NCBI GenBank assembly: GCA_965206395.1
Contig: CBDBJK010000037.1
Span: 62,001-126,000 of the forward strand
DNA length: 64,000 nt
Source of the DNA: CBDBJK01 sp965206395
Lineage (GTDB): Bacteria; Chloroflexota; Dehalococcoidia; Lucifugimonadales; CATOSD01
Reading direction: 5' to 3'
Both the position numbers and the translations under genes were made by a program. Under the pieces are notes generated by a model, which had not been told where the DNA came from, did not search any database, and saw only the letters and a program-made list of their open reading frames with translations. Every line of letters begins with the position of its first letter. The stretch's first letter is position 1. Shown here in pieces: positions 52,100 through 60,400 of this stretch.

Positions 52100-53144
52100 C
52101 TAGAGCCTGTTCCACCGCCGCCAAATCCGCCGGATACTCCTCCATTGACGCAGCGGTCAGGTTGCTAGCCATATCAGGGTCTTTGAGACCTGTTCCCGTG
52201 ATAATACATACTACCTTTTTTCCTTTAAGATGCATACTATCCTTAGAAAGTTTCAACAGCCCCGCGACAGAGGCCGCAGATCCTGGTTCACAGAAGATGC
52301 CTTCCTGCTGGGCCATAAGGGTGTAGGCCTCCATGATTTCCTGGTCAGATACCATGTCTATGACGCCACCAGACTCGTCTCTGGCCTTTATCGCGCTTTT
52401 CCAACTGGCAGGTCTTCCCACCTTGATAGCAGAGGCTATTGTCTCAGGCTCCTCGACCGGCTCGCCACGAACTATCGGGGCTGCGCCTTCTGCCTGGAAC
52501 CCCATCATCTTTGGCCTGGTTGAGGCCCATCCCATGTCGAACGCCTCGCTAAAACCAAGCCAGTATGCGGTGATGTTGCCCGCGTTACCAACCGGTATGA
52601 ACAGATAGTCGGGCGCATTTTCCAGCTCATCCACTATCTCGAAGGCGGCGGTCTTCTGGCCTTGAATCCTGTTGGCGTTGATGGAGTTCACGAGAACGAT
52701 GGGGTGCTTCTCGGCGAGACTACGCACGAGCTTCAGGGCGTTGTCGAAGTTGCCATCAATCAGCATGATGCGCGCGCCATAGGCTATGGCCTGCGCCAGC
52801 TTGCCTCGCGCCACGCCGCCCTTTGGCACGAATACAGTCGTCGATATGCCGCAGTAGGCTCCGTAGGCCGCAGCCGACGCGCTGGTGTTGCCTGTGGAGG
52901 CACACACAATGCTCGTGCCTCCCGCTTCGATTGCCTTGGCAACCGCAACTACCATTCCTCGGTCTTTGAAGGAGCCGGTGGGATTGCATCCCTCCAGCTT
53001 GAAATAAAGTTCATCGCAGCCCACCTTGCTCACGATGCTACGAGACCTGACCAGCGGTGTGTCACCCTCGCCCAGGGTAAACATAGGCGTCGCGTCGGTT
53101 ACGGGCAGGTAATCCCTATATCTCTCAAGCACTCCCTGCTTCAT
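52089..53144 (-). CDS. thrC: threonine synthase, C-terminus altered by an IS
   Basis: 351 residues. PLP enzyme that turns O-phosphohomoserine into threonine: Schiff-base Lys in NPTGSFKDRGM (about residue 60), ASTGNTSASAAAYG, phosphate-binding VGNAGNITAYWLG. The IS5-type element entered at CTAG in the last codons: the present end is EQALGIL with a stop inside the IS; before insertion it read EQALVLA and stopped at 50883-50885. Function is probably kept. GAGAAATGAAGC precedes the ATG. Confidence 0.95.
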   Translation of the reverse strand: MKQGVLERYRDYLPVTDATPMFTLGEGDTPLVRSRSIVSKVGCDELYFKLEGCNPTGSFKDRGMVVAVAKAIEAGGTSIVCASTGNTSASAAAYGAYCGISTTVFVPKGGVARGKLAQAIAYGARIMLIDGNFDNALKLVRSLAEKHPIVLVNSINANRIQGQKTAAFEIVDELENAPDYLFIPVGNAGNITAYWLGFSEAFDMGWASTRPKMMGFQAEGAAPIVRGEPVEEPETIASAIKVGRPASWKSAIKARDESGGVIDMVSDQEIMEAYTLMAQQEGIFCEPGSAASVAGLLKLSKDSMHLKGKKVVCIITGTGLKDPDMASNLTAASMEEYPADLAAVEQALGIL

Positions 53145-53604
53145 TTCTCTCCATTGCCGTTCTCACCCCAGACAGCGCAACAGGTCCAGTTTTAATACTG
53201 GTTTCGCGCGATACCGGGGTCCAAGTCTTCCAACGTCACATCAAGGGGCCAAGCGGACGTACTCGCCGACCCGAAAGCCTGCGACCACGCCACGCCTGAA
53301 ATTCTCGATTCTCCATGATATGCCTTTCAAAGTTCTCTTAAAGCCAGCATAAGGTTTATCTGTCTATGCAAAGCTATCGTAATAGGATACTGGACGAACC
53401 CCTGCCTCGTCCATCGGCCCTGAGTATCTCGCCTGACCAATTTACCGGTCAGGCTGACATCAGACAGAAATACTTTAACTCAGAGCGCTTTACGAGGCAA
53501 GCAATCTTGCTTGAAACGTTGTCCTCGTAGGCCATACAATGAACATATACAGATGTACTTGGAGGCAAATGGCAAGACCTATTCTTTTGCAGGAGGGAGT
53601 TCTT
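53145..53604. other. long intergenic region between divergent thrC and hpf
   Basis: 460 bases. Holds an 8-bp inverted repeat GCCTGACC/GGTCAGGC at 53431-53454, and on the minus strand an unassigned protein-like stretch AWPLDVTLEDLDPGIARNQY ending at about 53193, which has no good start and could be a gene remnant. No riboswitch or tRNA was recognised. Confidence 0.45.
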
Positions 53605-54180
53605 ATGGACATCACCATACACGCGAAGAATATCGAGCTTAACACCGAAGCGGAGCAGTACATCCAGAGGAAGTTCATCAGGTTGGAGCGTCACCTTAAG
53701 ACCGTATCCGACGCCAAGATCGAGGTGACTCGAACGTCGGCGCGCTCCCAGCCTGACCTCATCGTTGCCCAGATGACGCTTGCGACCGGTGGTCGCGTTC
53801 TACGAGGGCAGGAAAGCGACCTGAGCCTGTTTGCGGCCATCGACGCCGTGACTGACGTTATGGACCGCCAGATACGCCGATACAAAGGCAAGGCTTATCG
53901 AAACGCGCAGGGCAAGAAAGCGGGCAAAGTCACACCCTTGTTTGCGGACGACTCGACTGATTTCGAAGACATGGAAGACGCCTACATCCCTGAGCTTGGG
54001 AGCATCGTAAGAACCAAGCGTTTCCCGATGAAGCCCATGTCTGTCGAGGACGCGGCTATGGAGATGGAGCTTCTGAGCCACGACTTTTTCCTCTTTTTCA
54101 ATAACAGTGCTAATGAGTACAATGTTGTGTATCGCCGCAGCGACGGAGGCTACGGAGTTATCGAACCCGAACTGGCATAA
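53605..54180 (+). CDS. hpf: ribosome hibernation promoting factor, long form
   Basis: 191 residues; the ATG at 53605 has AGGAGGGAG 5 bases upstream and begins the domain, so the open frame upstream to 53539 is not used. N-terminal HPF/YfiA domain (about 1-100: ITIHAKNIELNTEAEQYIQR, DLSLFAAIDAVTDVMDRQIR) that blocks the decoding site, and the C-terminal domain (about 130-191: RTKRFPMKPMSVEDAAMEME, VVYRRSDGGYGVIEPE) that dimerises 70S ribosomes into 100S in resting cells. Confidence 0.95.
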   Translation: MDITIHAKNIELNTEAEQYIQRKFIRLERHLKTVSDAKIEVTRTSARSQPDLIVAQMTLATGGRVLRGQESDLSLFAAIDAVTDVMDRQIRRYKGKAYRNAQGKKAGKVTPLFADDSTDFEDMEDAYIPELGSIVRTKRFPMKPMSVEDAAMEMELLSHDFFLFFNNSANEYNVVYRRSDGGYGVIEPELA

Positions 54181-54184
54181 ATCA

Positions 54185-54208
54185 GAGGCCCCGATGTATC
54201 GGGGCCTC
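54185..54208 (+). terminator. hairpin after hpf
   Basis: GAGGCCCCGAT and ATCGGGGCCTC arms with a 2-base loop, 5 bases after the hpf stop. Same stem as at 24885. Confidence 0.75.
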
Positions 54209-54240
54209 AACATTTCAACGATCTTAAATGGAGGATGGAA

Positions 54241-55485
54241 ATGAGCGCCTTGATGGAGCAAGACCCTGAAATCGGGCAGGCCGTGCAAAATGAGATACAG
54301 CGTCAGCGCAACGCTATCAACCTGATAGCGTCGGAGAACTACGCTAGCAAGGCCGTCCTCGAAGCTCAAGGTTCCGTCCTCACCAACAAGTATGCAGAAG
54401 GCTACCCTGGCAGGCGCTACTACGGCGGCTGCGAATTCGTGGATGTCACCGAGCAAATCGCGATCGACCGGGCCAAGGCTCTGTTCGGCGCCGAGCATGC
54501 GAACGTTCAGCCTCACAGCGGCGCTCAGGCCAACATGGCGGCATATTTCGCGTCACTCAGTCCGGGCGACACCGTAATGGGGCTGGGCCTCGACCACGGC
54601 GGTCACCTGACACACGGCAGTTCGGTCAACTTCTCCGCGAAGATATACAACTTCGTGCCATACGGAGTAGACCGCGAGCTTGAGCTAATCGACTATGATG
54701 AAGTCGAGCGACTCGCCAAAGAGCATCGCCCCAAGCTCATCGTAACGGGCGCAACAGCCTACCCTCGAATCATAGACTTCCCCCGCTTTCGCCAGATAGC
54801 CGATGAAGTGGGCGCGAAGCTGATGGTGGACATGGCCCACATCGCAGGACTTACCGCCGCCGGAGAGCATCCCTCGCCGGTTCCCGAGGCCCAGATAATC
54901 ACCTCCACTACTCACAAGACTCTGCGAGGGCCAAGGGGAGGCATGATTCTCTCAACGTCTGAGCTTGCGCGAGACGTAGACCGAGCCATTTTCCCCAACG
55001 CTCAGGGCGGGCCAATGGAGCACACTATCGCCGCTAAAGCCGTGGCATTTGGCGAGGCGATGAAGCCTGAGTTCATCGAGTACCAGAAGTCGATAAAGGC
55101 TAACGCCCGCGCCCTGGCCGAAGGTCTCAAGGCGGGAGGCATGAGATTGGTCGCGGATGGCACCGACACCCACCTGGTGTTGGTGGACGTAACGCCGCTG
55201 GGCTTGACCGGACGGAAGGCCGAAGAAGCCCTCGACAAGGTCAACGTCATTGTGAACCGCAACGCCATTCCATACGACACCAAGCCTCCAAGAGTCGCCA
55301 GTGGCATAAGGGCAGGGACTCCCGCCATAAGCAGCCGGGGGTTCGGCACATCGGAAACATCCAGGGTGGCACAGCTTATCGTCAGAATGCTGTCCAACAT
55401 CGGCGACGAGGCCGTCGAACGCGAGGTCCGCGACGAGGTACTTTCGCTCACGTCACGCTTCCCGGTGCCGGGGATTGATCGATAA
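54241..55485 (+). CDS. glyA: serine hydroxymethyltransferase
   Basis: 414 residues. The ATG at 54241 is 6 bases after GGAGG; the ATG at 54235 touches the site and is less likely. Converts serine and tetrahydrofolate to glycine and methylene-THF. RNAINLIASENYASKAVLEA, KYAEGYPGRRYYGG, PLP Lys in TSTTHKTLRGPRGG, and the C-terminal SGIRAGTPAISSRGFGTSET. A decayed copy of this 3' end lies at 59426-59578. Confidence 0.97.
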   Translation: MSALMEQDPEIGQAVQNEIQRQRNAINLIASENYASKAVLEAQGSVLTNKYAEGYPGRRYYGGCEFVDVTEQIAIDRAKALFGAEHANVQPHSGAQANMAAYFASLSPGDTVMGLGLDHGGHLTHGSSVNFSAKIYNFVPYGVDRELELIDYDEVERLAKEHRPKLIVTGATAYPRIIDFPRFRQIADEVGAKLMVDMAHIAGLTAAGEHPSPVPEAQIITSTTHKTLRGPRGGMILSTSELARDVDRAIFPNAQGGPMEHTIAAKAVAFGEAMKPEFIEYQKSIKANARALAEGLKAGGMRLVADGTDTHLVLVDVTPLGLTGRKAEEALDKVNVIVNRNAIPYDTKPPRVASGIRAGTPAISSRGFGTSETSRVAQLIVRMLSNIGDEAVEREVRDEVLSLTSRFPVPGIDR

Positions 55486-55488
55486 ATG

Positions 55489-55510
55489 AAGGGGACTTGA
55501 GTGTCCCCTT
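55489..55510 (+). terminator. hairpin after glyA
   Basis: AAGGGGAC and GTCCCCTT arms with a 6-base loop, 3 bases after the glyA stop, followed by GCTCTTG without a long T-run. Confidence 0.65.
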
Positions 55511-55674
55511 GCTCTTGAGCAGACTCTTTATCCAATATCGAAGATCAAGTACACCTGCGTGGCACTGTTTCTAGCGGGCTAAAAGCGGAGCCTACTGAAA
55601 CTCCTACGAGAAATTCCAGCAGGCCCCTTGATTTCTTCAACGACCAATTTTATCGGTATATTACCGTGTCTGCA

Positions 55675-56580
55675 CTACTGAGCTGTTCGGAGTTGTACTA
55701 CTCCTGGTCCCGCGGGATAGAAGTGCCACATCTTAGAGACGCCGGGGTTCAGAATCTGCTCCTGGTTTACCTTCATCTTCAGCTTGCCAGTAGTGGCGTT
55801 TCTGGTGTAGGAGATGGTCTTGATGTGCTCTGCTGGCACCCATCGGATGTACCACACCACCTTGAAGCCAATAATGGGGCTAACTCGCGCGTCCCAAGGT
55901 TCTTGGTAGATAGGTATGATCCTGTCGTAAAGCACGGCCTTGATGCCGAAGACCTCTTTCATCACTATCATGGTTTCGCCATCGGCGATTTTACCGGTCA
56001 CGATCGCTTCGTCAGGCAGGCGTCCGCCACCAGATTGCCAAGGCAGGAAAGGAGCTTCGAGGTGCGCTTCGCCCCTCAGCTCATTCGGGAGTGAGTCTCG
56101 TGGGTCATGTTGTGCTACATGTTGCGCCATACCCCGAATGGCGCTGAGAGCGCCTTCCAGAACCACACCCACTTCGTCAGCCATGGCCCTCACGTGGCCC
56201 TGATTCTCGGGGTTCTCTTTCACATCGGTAAGAGCGGCGATAGTGTCAAACAGGTCTAACAGAGTTCGGTTATAGAAATGGGTTGTCTCCACCGTTACCT
56301 CAGTATCGGGGTCGGCGTCGTCATAATTAGTAGGTAGCGGAATCGGCGGAGCCAGTACCATTGAGAGCATCTCGTTTATGGCTTGCATCTGCACATCAGG
56401 CGCGGCACCATTGTTTCTCAATAGCGCTATATTCTGGTCAAGGGCGGGCATCCTTTCAATGCGGGTTTCCAACCCTTGGACTGCGGGTGCAGCCGTCGCA
56501 GTGTCACTCAATGGCCCCATAAAGGCGAGAATAGAGATCATCACAGCCAGCACCAACGCCGCTGATATTGCGATAGGCAA
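55675..56580 (-). CDS. exported protein of unknown function
   Basis: 301 residues. Hydrophobic N-terminus (PIAISAALVLAVMISILAFM) then TATAAPAVQG, a signal-peptide-like cleavage region. The rest is mixed helix and strand (MPALDQNIALLRNNGAAPDV, LLDLFDTIAALTDVKENPEN, then a beta-rich end with KMWHFYPAGPGVVQL). No family known. In-frame only a TTG at 56580 serves as start, while a strong GAGGAG site serves an ATG at 56618 in another frame; joining the two would add a basic RIKQRR before the signal, so a 5' frameshift is possible. Confidence 0.65.
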   Translation of the reverse strand: MPIAISAALVLAVMISILAFMGPLSDTATAAPAVQGLETRIERMPALDQNIALLRNNGAAPDVQMQAINEMLSMVLAPPIPLPTNYDDADPDTEVTVETTHFYNRTLLDLFDTIAALTDVKENPENQGHVRAMADEVGVVLEGALSAIRGMAQHVAQHDPRDSLPNELRGEAHLEAPFLPWQSGGGRLPDEAIVTGKIADGETMIVMKEVFGIKAVLYDRIIPIYQEPWDARVSPIIGFKVVWYIRWVPAEHIKTISYTRNATTGKLKMKVNQEQILNPGVSKMWHFYPAGPGVVQLRTAQ

Positions 56581-56809
56581 GGCAATTCGCCTTTGCTTGA
56601 TACGTCCATAAAGATGGACATAGCGTTACTCCTCTTTGCTTGTGTATTTATTACATACCAACAAGTTATTCTTATGCTTTCTAGATAACTAATTGTCACT
56701 TCATGGTTATTAGCCTCCCTTCTGAAAATCCTAAAAAGCCCCCCAACTATGCGCGCACCGTCCTGAGATAGTAAGGTGGACCCCATTATTAAGACAGCAC
56801 GAGGGCTAA

Positions 56810-58006
56810 GGATGCTCTGAATAAGTCCCGATGGCTTGTGGGATAGTAAAATAGGGCCAAGGGCTGAAGACGGGGGAGGAGAGGCAATGAACCAGCCGAC
56901 GTTTGCGGACTTGGACTACGAGAGCAAGAAGCGAAAGACTCGCCGGGAGAAGTTCCTTGAGCGCATGGATGGACTGATCCCTTGGGAAGAGTTGGAAGAG
57001 CGCATTCGACCGTTCTATCCCAAGGCCGGTCGTGGTCGGCGGCCCTACGAGTTATCGGTGATGCTACGGATACACTGCGTGCAGTTGTTTTACAACCTGA
57101 GCGACCCTGGGATGGAGGACATGCTCTATGAGGTCGAATCGGTGAGGCGGTTCGTAGGGCTGAGACTGCCTGGGCCGCTGCCGGACGAGACGACGATTCT
57201 GAACTTCCGCCACCTGCTGGAAGAGCATGAGTTGGGCGCGGGTCTGTTCGAGGAGATCAACCGCTATCTGGAGTCCAAGGGTCTCCGTCTTCAGGAGGGG
57301 ACGATAGTGGACGCGAGCATCATAGCGGCGCCCTCATCGACGAAGAATCGGGCTAAAGAGCGCGACCCCGAGATGCACCAGACGAAGAAGGGTAACGAGT
57401 GGCACTTCGGGATGAAGGTGCACATCGGTGTGGACTCGCAGACGGGAGTGGTGCACAGCATGACCACGACATCTGCGAACGTGCATGACCTGACTGAGTT
57501 GCCCCGGTTGCTGCACGGTGGGGAGTCTCAGGTGTGGGGAGATGCTGGGTATCAGGGAGTTGACAAGAGGCCGGGGAACCGGGGCTTGGACGTGGAGTGG
57601 CAGGTGGCGATGAGGCCCGGCCAGCGTCGGAAGCTGGAGCCTGGGAGCCCTGAGGCGGTGTCGGAGAAGCGCAAAGCGTCGGTCAGAGCTAAGGTGGAGC
57701 ATCCGTTCCTGTACATCAAGCGGCACTTCGGCTACGCCAAGGTCCGCTACAGGGGGCTGTCCAAGAACACGCAGCGGCTGATGACGCTGCTGGGGTTTGC
57801 CAACTTGATGAGGGCCGAACAGTACCTGGCGGCGTGAGACCTTGTATAAGTGCGCCCAAAATCAGGGCTAAGGGCGGCGAAAGGCCCTGTCAGGGCCGGT
57901 TGTAGGCCGACAATAACCCTCACCACGGTGCCATGAGGCAATTTAACGCCCCCAAAACCACTCCGGTCAACTCGGCCCAGCCTGAAGCCGATTGTTCAGA
58001 GCATCC
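56810..58006 (+). mobile_element. IS5-family insertion sequence (copy B), inside the IS3 element
   Basis: 1197 bp. Ends GGATGCTCTGAATAA and complement GGATGCTCTGAACAA. Perfect target duplication CTAA at 56806-56809 and 58007-58010. It interrupts the last codons of the IS3 orfB. Related to copy A at 50898-52099. Confidence 0.94.
56887..57837 (+). CDS. IS5-family transposase (copy B)
   Basis: 316 residues; ATG at 56887 after GGGAGGAGAGGC. Same domains as copy A: DUF772-type N-terminus, then TIVDASIIAAPSS, VWGDAGYQGVDKR and RAKVEHPFLYIKRHFGYAKV for the DDE triad. Intact and homologous to copy A, with scattered changes, so both derive from an older ancestor rather than a very recent jump. Confidence 0.95.
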   Translation: MNQPTFADLDYESKKRKTRREKFLERMDGLIPWEELEERIRPFYPKAGRGRRPYELSVMLRIHCVQLFYNLSDPGMEDMLYEVESVRRFVGLRLPGPLPDETTILNFRHLLEEHELGAGLFEEINRYLESKGLRLQEGTIVDASIIAAPSSTKNRAKERDPEMHQTKKGNEWHFGMKVHIGVDSQTGVVHSMTTTSANVHDLTELPRLLHGGESQVWGDAGYQGVDKRPGNRGLDVEWQVAMRPGQRRKLEPGSPEAVSEKRKASVRAKVEHPFLYIKRHFGYAKVRYRGLSKNTQRLMTLLGFANLMRAEQYLAA

Positions 58007-58925
58007 CTAAATTAAGAGAGTCTCCCACCCCTGCGCTAGGTTTCACCAAGCCCGATGGCAGCCCTGCTTCTTCAGCTGCTGCTCCCCTTTCTTCCTGGCC
58101 ATGTTGGTACACCTCTGCTGGGGTCCGGTAGCCCAAAGCCTGGTGAGGCCTCTGCCGGTTGTAGAACTCCAGGTAGGCATTGATCCCAGTTCGGGCCTCG
58201 GCGACGGTCTGGTAAGCTTTCAGATACACCTCCTCGTACTTGATGCTCCGCCACAGCCGCTCCACGAAGATGTTGTCCAGGTACCTACCCTTACCATCCA
58301 TGCTGACCTGGACCCTCTGCTCCTGCAACGTCTGGGTAAAGGCCTCACTGGTGAACTGACTCCCCTGGTCGGTGTTGAATATCTCCGGTCGTCCCTTACC
58401 CAGGGCTTCCTCCAACGCCGCCACGCAGAAGCTGGTGTCCATGGTGTTGGAGAGCTTCCAGGCCAGCACGTGCCGGCTGTGCCAGTCCATGATGGCCACC
58501 AGGTACAGGAAGCCCTTCGCCATGGGGATGTAGGTGATGTCCGCGGCCCAGACCTGGTCGACCCGATTAACCTCCACTCCCTTCAGCAGATAGGGAAAGA
58601 TCCGGTGTCCCGGCGCTGGTTTGCTGGTGTTGGGACGCCGGTAGATGGCTTCCAGACCCATCAACCGCATCAGCCTTCGAACCCTTTTTCGGCTCACCAG
58701 ATAGCCCTGTTGCAGCAGCCAGGCCTTCATCTTCCTGGAGCCGTAGAAGGGGGTCTTCAAATACTGACGGTCCATCAGGGCCATCAACTCCAGGTCTTCT
58801 GCCCTGGTCGGTACCGGCCGGTAGTATACCGAGGCCCGGCTGACGTCCAGCAGGATACATTGACGCACCAAAGACAGCTGCTGGTGGTCTCGGTCTATCA
58901 TGGCTCGCCGTATGCTGCGACTCAT
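57996..58925 (-). CDS. IS3-family transposase OrfB, last residues replaced by the nested IS5
   Basis: 309 residues. HTH_21 N-terminal part, then rve integrase core with DDE: VWAADITYIPMAKGFL, IFNTDQGSQFTSEAF, and DNIFVERLWRSIKYEEVYL. The end LNLGML uses a stop inside the IS5 inverted repeat; before that insertion it read LNLALVLS, the usual IS3 ending. Overlaps orfA by 4 bases (ATGA). Confidence 0.94.
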   Translation of the reverse strand: MSRSIRRAMIDRDHQQLSLVRQCILLDVSRASVYYRPVPTRAEDLELMALMDRQYLKTPFYGSRKMKAWLLQQGYLVSRKRVRRLMRLMGLEAIYRRPNTSKPAPGHRIFPYLLKGVEVNRVDQVWAADITYIPMAKGFLYLVAIMDWHSRHVLAWKLSNTMDTSFCVAALEEALGKGRPEIFNTDQGSQFTSEAFTQTLQEQRVQVSMDGKGRYLDNIFVERLWRSIKYEEVYLKAYQTVAEARTGINAYLEFYNRQRPHQALGYRTPAEVYQHGQEERGAAAEEAGLPSGLVKPSAGVGDSLNLGML

Positions 58926-59206
58926 AGACCGGACCTTTCCGACAAAAAATCGCGTTCCACCTTCAGCTGGCCGATGTGCCGGTAGAGGTGGTTAATCTGA
59001 GCTTCCTTGGCTTTCTCCTGGGATTTCTGATTGGTGGCAAATAGCTCCGGGGCTCCTTCCACCAGGGCCCTTTTCCAGGCGTGAATCTGACTGGGATGGA
59101 CCTCAAATCGGCTGGCCAGCTGGGCGATGGTCTCTTCCCCCGCAAGGGCGGCCAGGGCCACCTTGGCCTTGAACGCCGGACTGTGCTTATTCCTCGTCTG
59201 CTTCAT
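58922..59206 (-). CDS. IS3-family transposase OrfA (helix-turn-helix)
   Basis: 94 residues; the ATG at 59206 has GGAG 6 bases upstream and is preferred to the GTG at 59221. MKQTRNKHSPAFKAKVALAA, then the HTH TIAQLASRFEVHPSQIHAWK and a leucine-rich C-terminal helix (INHLYRHIGQLKVERDFLSE). Binds the IS ends; normally joined to OrfB by frameshifting near the 4-base overlap. Confidence 0.93.
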   Translation of the reverse strand: MKQTRNKHSPAFKAKVALAALAGEETIAQLASRFEVHPSQIHAWKRALVEGAPELFATNQKSQEKAKEAQINHLYRHIGQLKVERDFLSERSGL

Positions 59207-59425
59207 GTCCTGCTCCTTCACGTCGGTTAGTTGCCGGTTATTTTAGGAGCTGGACTCTCTCTTAGCCAGTTGTCTAGTTTTTGGGTACCACCTCAATAGC
59301 ACAGACTATAAAACCCATCGCTGTTTATGTCAATCGCCACAAACCGCACTCGGTTACACTTCAACAGTCCCGATTTCATCGGGGATTTTCAACCGAGGCG
59401 GAACTGGAACACAGGCTTCTTGGGG

Positions 59426-59578
59426 TCGTTAGTGGCATGAGGGTGGAGACTCCCGTCATAAACAGCTGGAGGTTCGGCACAGCGGAGGCATCCAGGGTGG
59501 CGCAGTGAATAGTCAGGATACGGTTCAAAAATCCGCGACGAGTTACTCTCGCTCACGTCCCGATTCCCCCTGCCCAGA
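59426..59578 (+). pseudogene. decayed 3' fragment of glyA
   Basis: About eight bases in ten match the glyA 3' end (55303-55385 and 55425-55470). It translates VVSGMRVETPVINSWRFGTA then EASRVAQ and a stop, against SGIRAGTPAISSRGFGTSET SRVAQ in glyA, and after the stop the bases CCGCGACGAG..ACT.TCGCTCACGTC match again. No start and a stop inside, so not functional. It lies just outside the IS3 element; the 59291-59594 gap holds nothing else but a small CCCGAT/ATCGGG hairpin at 59367-59382. Confidence 0.8.
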
Positions 59579-59594
59579 GTTTATAGGTAGGCTA

Positions 59595-60302
59595 CTAACC
59601 CTCTCCCATCGCTCTGAGCGCTTCTGACGCCGCCTCTCGCTCTGCTGTGGACTTGCGGCTTCCCGTGCCACTTCCCATGACCGCGCCTGAAATGACGACC
59701 TCTACGGTGAAAGTGCGGGCGTGGTCTTCGCCAGTCACTTCTACGATGCGATAAGACGGCACTGCCTTGCCTTTGCCCTGGACAAGCTCTTGCAAGAGTG
59801 ACTTGGAGTTCTTCAGCGATATGCGTTTGCCAACGGATGACAGCGCGTCGGAAAGCACTCGCAGCACAAAATCACGGGCCTCGTCGTAACCCCTATCGAG
59901 GAAGACCGCGCCGACCAGCGCCTCGAACGTCGCGGCCAGATTCGACGGACGCTTGCGGCCTCCACTGGCCTCCTCACCCTTACCCATCAAAAGATACTGG
60001 CCCAGTTGCAGCGAATCCGCGATCAGGGCCAGCGTTTCGCCTTTTACTAAAGCAGAGCGCAGGGCCGTAAGGTCTCCTTCGGGGCGGTCAGGGTAGCGCT
60101 GATATAGCTCGTGCGCCACGACCAGACCCACCAGCGCGTCCCCAAGGAACTCCAGCCTCTCGTTAGACTCTGGGAATGCCTCCGGGTTCTCGTTCACGTA
60201 AGAGCTATGGACGAAGGCAAGCGAAAACAAGTCTCCGTTGTTGAACGAGAATCCCAGTTCATCCGCAAGCGATTTCAACTCGCGCGCTTTGTCTTCTGTC
60301 AT
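59595..60302 (-). CDS. rnc: ribonuclease III
   Basis: 235 residues. Double-strand RNA endonuclease for rRNA and mRNA processing. RNase III domain with NERLEFLGDALVGL (catalytic Glu and Asp), ALVGAVFLDRGYDEAR with the last Glu/Asp ligands changed little, and a C-terminal dsRNA-binding domain (SKSLLQELVQGKGKAVPSYR, GSRKSTAEREAASEALRAMG). Usual length. Follows a terminator that separates it from the DsbA-like gene. Confidence 0.96.
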   Translation of the reverse strand: MTEDKARELKSLADELGFSFNNGDLFSLAFVHSSYVNENPEAFPESNERLEFLGDALVGLVVAHELYQRYPDRPEGDLTALRSALVKGETLALIADSLQLGQYLLMGKGEEASGGRKRPSNLAATFEALVGAVFLDRGYDEARDFVLRVLSDALSSVGKRISLKNSKSLLQELVQGKGKAVPSYRIVEVTGEDHARTFTVEVVISGAVMGSGTGSRKSTAEREAASEALRAMGEG

Positions 60303-60314
60303 TACTGGAATATC

Positions 60315-60364
60315 TCAAAATAAAAAGCCTCCTCCCCTCCGGTGCTTATGTCGGAAGGGAGGAG
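60315..60364 (-). terminator. rho-independent terminator of the DsbA-like gene
   Basis: Minus strand: CTCCTCCCTTCCG pairs with CGGAGGGGAGGAG (one mismatch, 60329-60364), then GCTTTTTATTTTG. It lies 37 bases after the stop. Confidence 0.85.
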
Positions 60365-60400
60365 TCAGATAGTTTGGCGAACAGAACGAAATCCTGTTAC

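Larger units (their letters stand above)
56777..59290 (-). mobile_element. IS3-family insertion sequence carrying a nested IS5-type element
   Basis: Left end TGGACCCCATTATTAAGACA and the complement of the right end TGGTACCCAAAAACTAGACA are related inverted repeats, with GGCTAA in both about 25 bases in; the similarity may run 3 bases further out (AGG/CCT). The IS5-type copy B (56810-58006) is inserted 33 bases inside the left end. Without it the IS3 part is about 1.3 kb with orfA and orfB. No clear direct target repeat was seen. Confidence 0.82.
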
